Part shown: one piece after another, positions 8,792 to 15,502 of the stretch
Layout: the number at the start of each line of letters is the position of its first letter
Position numbering within the stretch: position 1 is the stretch's first letter
Translations under genes and position numbers: made by a program
The notes under the pieces: generated by a model
Seen by the model: the letters and a program-made list of their open reading frames with translations, nothing else
Databases searched by the model: none
Told to the model about the DNA's origin: nothing
DNA from: Candidatus Coatesiibacteriota bacterium
GTDB taxonomy: Bacteria > Oederibacteriota > CAKKQC01
Length of the DNA: 26,565 nucleotides
Assembly: GCA_023265785.1 (NCBI GenBank)
Contig: JAHFSL010000001.1
Location: 1-26,565 of the forward strand
Direction: 5' to 3'

Positions 8792-8798
8792 TGGGCCC

Positions 8799-9545
8799 AT
8801 GCAGGGTGGGCGGGGGCGGGGTCCGGGGCGGGCGGTCGTCATGGCGCTTTTCCTGTGGGGATGCGGCGGCGGACCGGAGGTGCGCGTGACCGCTGACCCG
8901 CTGGAGTGGGTTCCCGGGCGCATCGCCATCCTGCCTGCGGTCACCGCGGCCGGGGCCATTCCGCCCGCCACCGGCCTGCCGGTGGGCCTCGCTCCGTCCG
9001 ATCCCGCCGCGGCGGCCGCCGCCGTCCTGGCCGCCGTGCGCGGTGCGCTGGCGGGGTGCGCGACCCTCGTGGCCATCGAGGCGGCTCCCGCCTTCAGCTC
9101 CACGGCGGCGGGCGAGGCGGCCGTGCGGCTGGCGACCCAGTACCTGGACCAGCGTGACGTGGATCCCCGGGCGGCGCTGGGCGTGGCCGCGGCCCTTCCC
9201 GGGACCGATGCCCTGCTCCTGACGGCCGTCGTCCGGTACGGGCCGGAGGCCGATGTGGACGTGGCCCGGCAGGCGCAGGCGGTCAACACGAAGGTCGGGA
9301 CGACCGACCTGGGGATCAGTTCGGCCGCCACCCATGTCAGCGTCTGGTTCAACGCCCAGTTCCGCTGTGCGCTGGTCCGGTGCCGTGACGGCGTGGTGGT
9401 CTGGGATGTGGGGGAGCGCCAGCGGGTCAAGCGCTCGATCCTGCGCGACGTGACCCAGGAGCAGGTGCTTGCGATGGCCGCCGCCGAACTCTGCGGCGTC
9501 TTTCCGTGGGCGCAGGAGGGGGCCGGGGGCGCATCCGCCCCCTGA
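8799..9545 (+). CDS. Putative lipoprotein of unknown function
   Basis: A 248-residue protein. The N-terminus is Arg-rich, followed by 'VVMALFLWGC', a plausible lipobox with the lipidated Cys at C22; a start at 8841 would leave too short a signal, so 8799 is preferred. The body begins with 'RIAILPAV', as in CsgG-, TolB-N- and GNA1162-like lipoproteins that open with an 'iaVlPf' strand, and continues with an Ala-rich alpha/beta pattern ('GTDALLLTAVVRYG', 'VSVWFNAQFRCALVRCRDGVVVWDV'). The last segment is the stress-like 'R..WD.' pattern common in periplasmic lipoproteins assembled with envelope complexes. No enzyme motif is seen. It converges on the HTH-receiver gene with a 5-base gap. Confidence 0.7.
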   Translation: MQGGRGRGPGRAVVMALFLWGCGGGPEVRVTADPLEWVPGRIAILPAVTAAGAIPPATGLPVGLAPSDPAAAAAAVLAAVRGALAGCATLVAIEAAPAFSSTAAGEAAVRLATQYLDQRDVDPRAALGVAAALPGTDALLLTAVVRYGPEADVDVARQAQAVNTKVGTTDLGISSAATHVSVWFNAQFRCALVRCRDGVVVWDVGERQRVKRSILRDVTQEQVLAMAAAELCGVFPWAQEGAGGASAP

Positions 9546-9550
9546 CGGGG

Positions 9551-10159
9551 TCAGTCCTTCGACGCGCCCGCCGGAATCTGCAGGGCCTTGAGCAGCTCCC
9601 GCATCTCGAAGGGCTTGGGCAGGAAGGCATTCGCGCCCGCCGCTTTCATCTCCCGGATATCCTCGGGGCCGGCCTTGCCGGAGATGGCCACGATGCGCAC
9701 CGACCGGCCGACCGGCGACTGGCGGATGCGGCGGACGAGCGCGGGGCCGGGAACATCCTCGAGCATGACATCCAGAACGATGACATCGGGCTTGAATTCC
9801 GCGAGCGCCAATCCGGCATCCAGCCCCGTGGAGGCCGTCTGGACCAGCAGCCGGTTGCCCTCCGACAGCGCATCCCTCATGACATCGAGCAGTTTGGCGT
9901 CGTCCTCGACCAGCAGGATGCGGGCCCGATCGCCCGTGGAGGAGGCGGAGGGCAGGAGGCCGTGTTCGGCCATGAACCGCCGGAGGCTGTCCGCCTCGAT
10001 CCGGCGCTTGCCGCCCGGCAGCCGGGCGCCCACGAGGAGGCCCTCGTCGAACCAGCGCTGGATCGAGAAGGTGGAGACCCCGCAGATCTTGGCGGCTTCC
10101 AGGGTGGACACATACTGGGCGATGCGTTCCTTGACCGGGGTGGGGGCGACCTTCCTCAT
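9551..10159 (-). CDS. Response regulator with N-terminal excisionase/MerR-like HTH
   Basis: A 202-residue protein with an unusual domain order. Residues about 16-66 form an Xis/MerR-type winged helix ('STLEAAKICGVSTFSIQRWFDEG' helix-turn-helix, then a basic 'LPGGKRRI' wing). Residues about 79-195 are a receiver: acidic pair in 'LLVEDD', phosphoacceptor D130 in 'VIVLDVMLED', Ser in 'VAISGKA' and Lys in 'FLPKPF'. Typical DNA-binding response regulators have the receiver first. The start at 10159 was chosen over 10204 because a good promoter (10168-10197) overlaps the latter. No kinase gene adjoins it; it lies 105 bases downstream of parB on the same strand. The role is probably transcriptional control in response to phosphorylation; its targets are unknown. 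Confidence 0.82.
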   Translation of the reverse strand: MRKVAPTPVKERIAQYVSTLEAAKICGVSTFSIQRWFDEGLLVGARLPGGKRRIEADSLRRFMAEHGLLPSASSTGDRARILLVEDDAKLLDVMRDALSEGNRLLVQTASTGLDAGLALAEFKPDVIVLDVMLEDVPGPALVRRIRQSPVGRSVRIVAISGKAGPEDIREMKAAGANAFLPKPFEMRELLKALQIPAGASKD

Positions 10160-10167
10160 CGGGAAGG

Positions 10168-10197
10168 ATAATAACAAGCGGCGTGGCCCGGGGGCAA
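10168..10197 (-). promoter_or_regulatory. Sigma-70-like promoter for the HTH-receiver gene
   Basis: On the minus strand TTGCCC (10197-10192) and TATTAT (10173-10168) are separated by 18 bases. The -10 hexamer ends 8 bases before the ATG at 10159, predicting a leader of only about 2 bases. Confidence 0.5.
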
Positions 10198-10218
10198 GCC
10201 GCATCGCGGCTGGTGGAT

Positions 10219-10237
10219 CGCCCTCCCGGTCAGGGCG
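10219..10237. repeat. Short inverted repeat downstream of parB
   Basis: CGCCCT and AGGGCG form 6-base arms around a 7-base loop, about 28 bases past the parB stop on the minus strand. It could be a weak terminator for the M23-parA-parB operon, but there is no following T-tract. Confidence 0.3.
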
Positions 10238-10264
10238 GGGTTGGACCCAAAGGATTGGGGGAAA

Positions 10265-11092
10265 TCAGCGGCCGGCGCGGTGAAGGATGGCAACCAGGCG
10301 CTCAAGTTCTTCGGCCGAATAATACGCGATCACGATCCGCCCCCGCTTGCCGGAGCGGACAACGCGGACCTTGGTTCCCAGGGCCCGCGAGAGTTCGGCG
10401 TCTTCGGAGGCCGCGTTGCGCGCGCGGGGGGGGGGCGACGGCCGGGTTCCACGCCGGGCCAGGGCCTCCGTCTGGCGCACGGACAGCCCGAGGTTCATGG
10501 CCTGGCGGGCCAGGGCGAGCTGGCCCGCGGGCGCCTCCACCTGCAGGATGGCGCGGGCATGCCCCGCCGAGAGGCGACCGTCCGCCACCGCCTCCTGGAC
10601 ATCCCGCGGGAGCTTGAGCAGGCGGAGGGTATTGGCGATCGTCGTCCGGTCCTTGCCGATGCGCTTGGCGAGCTCCTCCTGTCCCGAGTCCCTGAGCAGG
10701 GCCTCGTAGCTGGCCGCCGCCTCCATCGGGTTGAGGTCCTCGCGTTGGATGTTCTCGATCAGCATGAGTTCCAGCGCCTCCCGGTCGGTGGCTTCGCGGA
10801 CCACGGCGGGAACCGTCCGCAGGCCGGCCAACCGCGCGGCCCGCCAGCGCCGCTCGCCGGCGATCAGCTCCCATCCCTCGCCGTGCCGCCGGACCAGGAT
10901 GGGCTGGGCCACGCCCTTGTCCCGGATGGTCGCCGCCAGTTCCTCCAGGGCCCGGGCCTCGAACCGTTTCCGCTTCTGCTGGCGGTTGGGGACGATGGCG
11001 CTGACGGGAAGTTCCTGGACCTGGATGCCCCGCGGCCCCCCCGAGGAGAGCAGGGAGGCCAGGCCGCGGCCGAGGGGCTGGCGCGGAGGCAT
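10265..11092 (-). CDS. parB: Chromosome partitioning protein ParB
   Basis: A 275-residue ParB/Spo0J-family CTPase and parS-binding protein, which loads on centromere sites and works with ParA in chromosome segregation. The N-terminus 'RQPLGRGLASLL' is the ParA-stimulating peptide typical of chromosomal ParB. The ParB/Srx-like nucleotide fold shows 'QPILVRR', 'GERRWRA' (79-85) and 'ENIQRED' (113-119). The helix-turn-helix region follows ('LAKRIGKDRTTIANTLRLLKLP', then 'GRLSAGHARAIL'), with a Gly/Arg-rich linker and a C-terminal dimerisation segment. The start codon overlaps the parA stop by 1 base (TGATG). I saw no parS-like palindrome of the TGTTTCACGTGAAACA type in the window. Length is close to the usual 280-300. 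Confidence 0.96.
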   Translation of the reverse strand: MPPRQPLGRGLASLLSSGGPRGIQVQELPVSAIVPNRQQKRKRFEARALEELAATIRDKGVAQPILVRRHGEGWELIAGERRWRAARLAGLRTVPAVVREATDREALELMLIENIQREDLNPMEAAASYEALLRDSGQEELAKRIGKDRTTIANTLRLLKLPRDVQEAVADGRLSAGHARAILQVEAPAGQLALARQAMNLGLSVRQTEALARRGTRPSPPPRARNAASEDAELSRALGTKVRVVRSGKRGRIVIAYYSAEELERLVAILHRAGR

Positions 11093-11910
11093 CAGGCGCT
11101 CCGCGCCCCGGCGGCCAACGGGGCGGCCGCGGGTTCCGGAGCGTGACGTTTCAGGAATTCCCGCGCAAAGGCCAGGTACGAGGCGGCGCCCGGCGAACTG
11201 GCGTCATACAGGATGACCGGCTTGCCGTGGGAGGGGGCCTCCGACAGGCGGACGTTCCGCGGAATCACCGTCCGGTATACCCGGTCACGGAAATGGCCAC
11301 GCACCTGACGGATGACCTCCTGAGCCAGACGGGTCCGCCCGTCGTACATCGTGAGGACGGCGCCATCCACCTCCAGCGCGGGATTGAGGTCGGCGCGAAC
11401 CAGGTCAATGGTCTCCAACAGCTGGCCGAGTCCTTCCAGCGCAAAGTACTCGCACTGAACCGGGACAAGCACGGCATCGGCGGCAGCCAGGGCATTGGCG
11501 GTCAGGACGCCGAGCGAGGGCGGGCAGTCCAGGAAGATCCAGTCATATCCGTGGCGCAGGGGTTCCAGCCCGGCCCGCAGGCGATAGGCCCGGTCGTCGG
11601 CGGCGAGGAGTTCCATCTCGATGCCGTTCAGGTTCGGGCTGGAGGGCACGACCTTGAGGCCCGCGAGGGCGGTGGGCCGGACGGCATCCACCAGCGGTGC
11701 CTCGCCCAGCAGGACCTCGTACAGACTGGTTGGAACACCCACGCCGGCGGCCCGGCCGCCGGACAGGCTGCTGGTCGCGTTGCCCTGCGGATCGCAATCG
11801 ACGAGGAGGACGGACCGCTCCAGGGCCGCGATGCAGGCGGCCAGGTTGACCGCGGTCGTCGTCTTGCCCACGCCGCCTTTCTGGTTGGCGATCGCGATGA
11901 CTCGGCTCAT
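11092..11910 (-). CDS. parA: Chromosome partitioning ATPase ParA
   Basis: A 272-residue ParA/Soj-family ATPase. The deviant Walker A is at the N-terminus ('NQKGGVGKTTTAVNLA', with the signature Lys K11 and P-loop K16), followed by 'VLLVDCDPQGNATS' and 'DWIFLDCPPSLGVLTANAL' (Walker B region). The late 'YRTVIPRNVRLSEAPSHGKPV' segment is the hallmark of chromosomal ParA/Soj. ATP-bound dimers coat the nucleoid and ParB triggers hydrolysis to move parS. The start at 11910 gives the canonical short N-terminus; its ATG overlaps the stop of the upstream M23 peptidase gene (ATGA), and its own stop overlaps the parB start, so all three are translationally coupled. Full length, with no defects seen. Confidence 0.97.
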   Translation of the reverse strand: MSRVIAIANQKGGVGKTTTAVNLAACIAALERSVLLVDCDPQGNATSSLSGGRAAGVGVPTSLYEVLLGEAPLVDAVRPTALAGLKVVPSSPNLNGIEMELLAADDRAYRLRAGLEPLRHGYDWIFLDCPPSLGVLTANALAAADAVLVPVQCEYFALEGLGQLLETIDLVRADLNPALEVDGAVLTMYDGRTRLAQEVIRQVRGHFRDRVYRTVIPRNVRLSEAPSHGKPVILYDASSPGAASYLAFAREFLKRHAPEPAAAPLAAGARSA

Positions 11911-12755
11911 GGCATGAACGTGCGGGGGTCCACCGGGACCCCGTACAGCCGGACCTCGTAGTGGCAGTGGGGACCGGTGGCGTTCCCGGTGGATCCCAGG
12001 TACCCGATCACCTCGCCACGCCGCACCCGCTGGCCGGGGATGGCGCGCAGGCGCGAGCAGTGGCCATAGCGGGTGGCATACCCGTACCCGTGCACGATTT
12101 CGACCATCTTCCCGTATCCTCCCGAGGTCCAGCCCGCCTGGGTGACGAGTCCGTCCGCGGCGGCCGTGATGGGCGACCCGAGCTTGTTGGCGATATCCAC
12201 GCCCTGGTGCAGGGCGCCGATTTCGCCCGTGTAGGGGGACACCCGTTCCCCGAACTCCGAGGTAATCCACCCGCGGACCGGCCAGCCCGCGGGCGTGGCG
12301 GCGGCCAGGGAGGACAGCGATTCCCAGTCGCGGAAGATTTCCCCGCCGGCCCGCTCGAGCCGGGCGACCCGTCCGGGGATCTCGGCGGGCAGGAAATCCA
12401 CCCGGGGTCCGCCGGTGCCGCCGCTCCGCTCGGCCAGCCGGCGGGTCCCGGTGAGGGCGCGCTGGAGGTCCTGTTCCAGGGGTCCCAGCCGCCGTGTCAG
12501 GGCCTCGGCGCGGGCCACGTCCCCGGCGTAGCGGTCCAGCCGGGCCGCCATGTGCGCATTCAGCAGGCTCATGGCCTCGTACTGGATGTGCCGGGTGACC
12601 AGCCAGCCGGCCGCCCCGAGGAGGGCCGCCGCCAGCCCGAGGACCCCGGCGACCGCCAGGACGGGCAAACGGAGACGGAACGCGCGCGCGCTGTCGGCGG
12701 GCAGAACCATCAGGGTCACGGGGCGGAGCAGCAAGGACCGGAGCGTCGTGCGCAT
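11907..12755 (-). CDS. Membrane-anchored M23 peptidase (LytM-like)
   Basis: A 282-residue inner-membrane protein with one transmembrane helix (about 29-53), a periplasmic coiled-coil-like stretch (about 60-110) and a C-terminal zinc M23 domain (about 160-282). The metal and catalytic residues look complete: H183 and D187 in 'ALHQGVDIA', H232 in 'RYGHCS', and the H263-x-H265 pair in 'GPHCHYE'. Such enzymes cut peptidoglycan cross-links during growth or division; in many bacteria a related gene is linked to other cell-cycle genes. The start at 12755 is preferred over 12773, because a -10-like TAGAAT overlaps the upstream ATG. It is the first gene of a unit with parA and parB. A bactofilin-type gene, often a partner of such peptidases, is not visible here. 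Confidence 0.92.
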   Translation of the reverse strand: MRTTLRSLLLRPVTLMVLPADSARAFRLRLPVLAVAGVLGLAAALLGAAGWLVTRHIQYEAMSLLNAHMAARLDRYAGDVARAEALTRRLGPLEQDLQRALTGTRRLAERSGGTGGPRVDFLPAEIPGRVARLERAGGEIFRDWESLSSLAAATPAGWPVRGWITSEFGERVSPYTGEIGALHQGVDIANKLGSPITAAADGLVTQAGWTSGGYGKMVEIVHGYGYATRYGHCSRLRAIPGQRVRRGEVIGYLGSTGNATGPHCHYEVRLYGVPVDPRTFMP

Positions 12756-12771
12756 CGCTCTAGGGTGCGTC

Positions 12772-12777
12772 ATTCTA
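12772..12777 (-). promoter_or_regulatory. Putative -10 element for the M23-parA-parB operon
   Basis: TAGAAT on the minus strand would place transcription start near 12765, about 9 bases ahead of the ATG at 12755. It overlaps the alternative ATG at 12773. No convincing -35 box is seen. Confidence 0.35.
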
Positions 12778-12841
12778 GCATGGCGGCCGCGGCCGTCCCG
12801 CCGCGGCCGGGCCGGGCCGGACGGTCGGGTCCCGTCCCCGA

Positions 12842-12847
12842 TACAAT
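12842..12847 (+). promoter_or_regulatory. Putative -10 element for mqnD, near-leaderless
   Basis: TACAAT is followed by 7 bases and then the ATG at 12855, so the leader would be about 1 base. A poor -35 candidate (CGGACG, 12818-12823) sits 18 bases upstream. The 99-base divergent region shared with the M23 gene is otherwise GC-rich with no other clear signals. Confidence 0.45.
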
Positions 12848-12854
12848 CGGCTGG

Positions 12855-13703
12855 ATGACCGCCGACCGCGTCCTGCGCGTGGGCCACTCTCCCGACCCGG
12901 ATGATGCGTTCATGTTCTATGCGCTGATCCGGGGAAAGGTCACCCTTCCCGGGTTCGGGTTCCGGGATGTCGTCGAGCCCATCGAGGAGCTGAACCGCCG
13001 CGCTCTGGGCGGCGAGCTGGAGGTGACGGCCCTCTCTGCCCATGCCTTCGCCCGGTGCGCGGACCGGTACCGGATCCTCTCCGCGGGGGCCTCGGTGGGA
13101 CGCGGGTACGGGCCACTGCTGGTCGCCCGGGCGGCACGGTCGCTGGCCTCGCTGGCCGGCCGTCCGGTGGCCCTGCCCGGGGAGCTCACCACCGCGGCAC
13201 TGGTGGCGCGGCTGGTCCTGCCAGATGCCGCGTTCGTCCAGGTCCGGTTTGACGAGATTCCCGCGGCGGTCCTCGCGGGCCGGGTGGAGGCCGGGGTGAT
13301 CATCCATGAGGGCCAGCTCACCTGGCAATCGCTGGGACTGGCCCGCCTGCTGGACTTCGGCGAGTGGTGGGCCGGTCAGACCGGGGGCCTGCCGCTTCCG
13401 CTCGGATTGGACGCCGTGCGCGCCGACCTGGGCGAGGAGGCGGCCCGGGCCATGGACCGGGCCCTCAAGGCGTCCATCGCCTACGCCTTCGACCATCCCG
13501 CGGACGCCATGGCCTACGCGCGGGGGTTCGGGCGGGGCATTGACGAGGCGACCAACGATGCCTTTGTCCGGATGTATGTGAACCAGGACACCCGCGCCCT
13601 GCCGCCCGATTGTCTGCAGGCCCTCGACGAGCTGTACCGCCGGGCCGCGGCCGCGGGCCTGCTGGCGGCGGTGCCGGCCGTGCGCGTGGTGGACGGGGGC
13701 TGA
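12855..13703 (+). CDS. mqnD: 1,4-dihydroxy-6-naphthoate synthase MqnD
   Basis: A 282-residue periplasmic-binding-protein-like enzyme of the futalosine pathway that converts cyclic dehypoxanthine futalosine into 1,4-dihydroxy-6-naphthoate on the way to menaquinone. The family signature 'HSPDPDDAFMFYAL' begins at H11. 'VTALSAHAFA', 'VIIHEGQLTW' with the conserved H151, and 'GGLPLPLG' are all typical of MqnD. The full length matches the usual 270-290 residues. The start at 12855 is the first in-frame ATG before the signature and sits 7 bases after a TACAAT box. The stop overlaps the next gene's start (TGATG). Other mqn genes are not in the window. The presence of this enzyme implies menaquinone-based respiration. 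Confidence 0.94.
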   Translation: MTADRVLRVGHSPDPDDAFMFYALIRGKVTLPGFGFRDVVEPIEELNRRALGGELEVTALSAHAFARCADRYRILSAGASVGRGYGPLLVARAARSLASLAGRPVALPGELTTAALVARLVLPDAAFVQVRFDEIPAAVLAGRVEAGVIIHEGQLTWQSLGLARLLDFGEWWAGQTGGLPLPLGLDAVRADLGEEAARAMDRALKASIAYAFDHPADAMAYARGFGRGIDEATNDAFVRMYVNQDTRALPPDCLQALDELYRRAAAAGLLAAVPAVRVVDGG

Positions 13704-15052
13704 TGCCGGGTCGGGAGGTCGTCCTGCTCGTGGATGACGACCCGCAGGTGCGTGAGCTCCTCGGCGCGGTGCTGGCCGCCGACGGGCGCACCATCCTGGC
13801 CGCGGCGACGGGTGCGGAAGGGCGGGCGCACTTCCGGCGTGAGGACCTCGCGGTCCTCCTGCTGGACGTCGGCCTGCCGGACGGCTCCGGGCTCGATCTG
13901 CTCGAGGAGGCCCTTGCGGCGGACCGGTCCCGGGTGGTCATCATGCTGACGGGCCAGGCCGAGCAGGAAACCGTCAGCCGGGCGATGAGCCTGGGCGCCA
14001 TGGACTACCTCACCAAGCCCTTTGCCCCGGCCGCCATCCGGGTCATGGTGGACAAGGCGTTGGCGCTCGCCCGGCGCAACCGGGGGAGCCCGCCGGGGGC
14101 GGGCGACCGCGGGGAACCGGGGGCGGTGGAACGCTATCTGGTGGGACGATCGCCCGCGATGCTCGAATTGTACAAGTTGATCGGGCGGCTGGCGTCGAGC
14201 GACCTGCCCGTCCTGATTCGGGGCGAGTCCGGTACGGGCAAGGAATTGGTGGCGCGGGCCCTGCACCATCATGGACGCACGCCTGCGGGGCCCTTCGTCG
14301 CGGTGGATTGCGGGAGCCTGCCCGCGGGCCTGCTCGAATCCGAGTTGTTCGGCCACGAGCGCGGCGCGTTTACGGGGGCCGAGGCGGCCCGGGCGGGCCG
14401 GTTCGAGATGGCGGACGGCGGCACGATCTTCCTCGATGAGATCGCCAACCTGACGCCCGACCTGCAGGCAAAACTGCTGCGGGCGCTCCAGGAGCGGACC
14501 ATCCAGCGGCTCGGGGCCGTGCGGCCCGTGGCCTGGCGCGCGCGCGTGGTGGCGGCCACCAACGCCGGGATCCGGGAGCGGGTGGCGCAGGGCCAGTTCC
14601 GCGAGGACCTCCTGTACCGGCTGGCCGGCGTGGAACTTCGGGTTCCCCCCCTCCGGGAGCGGCGTGAGGATATCCCCGCCCTGGTGGACCATTTCCTCGC
14701 CCGCTGGGCGGCGCAGAAGGGCCCCCTGGCCTTCTCCCCCGCCGCCCTGGCCGCCCTGTCCGCGTGGTCCTGGCCAGGGAATGTGCGGGAGCTCGAGCAT
14801 GCCGTGAATCGGGCGGGCGCCCTGGCCCGCGGCCCGGTCATCGAGGCCGAGGAGGTGGTGGCTGACCTGCGCCCGGGTCCGGCGGGGGCCCCCGTGGCGC
14901 CCCTGCCCGGCCCCGAGGCGGTCCGACCGCTCGACGAGGTCAAACAACGGTATGCCCGGCAGGCCCTCGCGGCGTGCCATGGGAACCGGGCCGAAACCGC
15001 CCGGCGGCTGGGCATCGACCGCAAGACGCTCCTGCACCTGCTCGGCGAGTAG
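13703..15052 (+). CDS. NtrC-family sigma-54-dependent response regulator
   Basis: A 449-residue activator with the full NtrC layout. Receiver (about 6-120): acidic 'VDDD', phosphoacceptor D55 in 'LLLDVGLPDG', Thr in 'IMLTGQA', Lys in 'YLTKPFAP'. AAA+ domain (about 147-375): Walker A GESGTGKE (174-181, K180), intact GAFTGA loop (221-226) that contacts sigma-54, Walker B 'GTIFLDEI' and an arginine-finger region 'FREDLLYRL'. A Fis-type helix-turn-helix closes the protein ('NRAETARRLGIDRKTLL'). Its start overlaps the mqnD stop (TGATG). It lies directly upstream of a palindrome and a strong sigma-54 promoter, so it probably controls the five-gene operon at 15173-19900. No kinase adjoins it; the two kinases at the end of that operon are candidate partners. 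Confidence 0.95.
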   Translation: MPGREVVLLVDDDPQVRELLGAVLAADGRTILAAATGAEGRAHFRREDLAVLLLDVGLPDGSGLDLLEEALAADRSRVVIMLTGQAEQETVSRAMSLGAMDYLTKPFAPAAIRVMVDKALALARRNRGSPPGAGDRGEPGAVERYLVGRSPAMLELYKLIGRLASSDLPVLIRGESGTGKELVARALHHHGRTPAGPFVAVDCGSLPAGLLESELFGHERGAFTGAEAARAGRFEMADGGTIFLDEIANLTPDLQAKLLRALQERTIQRLGAVRPVAWRARVVAATNAGIRERVAQGQFREDLLYRLAGVELRVPPLRERREDIPALVDHFLARWAAQKGPLAFSPAALAALSAWSWPGNVRELEHAVNRAGALARGPVIEAEEVVADLRPGPAGAPVAPLPGPEAVRPLDEVKQRYARQALAACHGNRAETARRLGIDRKTLLHLLGE

Positions 15053-15073
15053 GCCCGGGAGAAATTCCTTTCC

Positions 15074-15094
15074 CCCCGGGAATAATTCCCGGGG
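15074..15094. promoter_or_regulatory. Perfect 21-base palindrome, possible activator-binding site or terminator
   Basis: Two 10-base arms (CCCCGGGAAT / ATTCCCGGGG) flank a single A. It lies 22 bases after the stop of the NtrC-family gene and about 75-95 bases upstream of the predicted sigma-54 transcription start, a common distance for an enhancer site. It could also fold as a terminator hairpin, but there is no T-tract. Nearby GGGAGAAATTCC (around 15057-15068) echoes half of it. Confidence 0.5.
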
Positions 15095-15143
15095 CGGCCC
15101 GCGGGTCGGGCCCCTGCGTGGAGGCCTGCGGTCCCCGGAGGAT

Positions 15144-15160
15144 TGGCACGGCCGTTGCAT
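15144..15160 (+). promoter_or_regulatory. Sigma-54 promoter (-24/-12)
   Basis: TGGCACGGCCGTTGCAT matches the sigma-54 consensus TGGCAC-N5-TTGCA essentially perfectly, with the invariant GG (15145-15146) and GC (15157-15158) separated by 10 bases. Transcription should begin near 15170, only about 3 bases before the ATG at 15173. A sigma-54 activator gene ends 91 bases upstream. Confidence 0.88.
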
Positions 15161-15172
15161 TGGGAAGGTGGC

Positions 15173-15502
15173 ATGGAACACCTGAACGCCCACCCCTCCT
15201 CCCGTGCGGCGATTGCCGGCCCGGGTTGTACCTTTGAATGGAACGCCCGTCTGGACGGTCCCCAGCGCCGGCTCGCCGTCCGGTTCGCGCTGAACATGTC
15301 CGCCCGCGTCCGGTTGACGCTCACCTCGGCGCTGTCCGATGACGGCAAGGTGCTGTTCGACGCTCCCCGGTCGGCCGGGAGCTTTGCCGAGACCTGGGAG
15401 ATGGTGAACTCCCGGGGGCAGAAGCTGGCCCCGGGCATGTACCTGGTGGCGCTTGCGCTCGACGGGGAAGCCGTCAGCGAGGCGCTGGTCATCCGGTCAT
15501 GA
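15173..15502 (+). CDS. Small FlgD-like Ig-domain protein
   Basis: A 109-residue protein made almost entirely of one FlgD-like/T9SS-type immunoglobulin fold: 'ARVRLTLTSALSDDGKVLF', 'SFAETWEMVNSRGQKLAPGMYLVALALDG' and a final 'SEALVIRS' strand follow the usual 'v.i.v.D..G..v......G....W......G..v..G.Y...l..dg' pattern. No signal peptide or membrane segment is visible, which is odd for a domain normally found at the end of exported proteins; a non-classical route, a cytoplasmic role or a mis-called start are all possible. It is the first gene behind the sigma-54 promoter and overlaps the next by 4 bases (ATGA). The specific function is unknown. Confidence 0.75.
   Translation: MEHLNAHPSSRAAIAGPGCTFEWNARLDGPQRRLAVRFALNMSARVRLTLTSALSDDGKVLFDAPRSAGSFAETWEMVNSRGQKLAPGMYLVALALDGEAVSEALVIRS

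Noticed and set aside
10160..12854. parS centromere sites near parAB
   Set aside because: I looked for TGTTTCACGTGAAACA-like palindromes around parAB and in the intergenic gaps and saw none; a full motif scan could still find a degenerate site.
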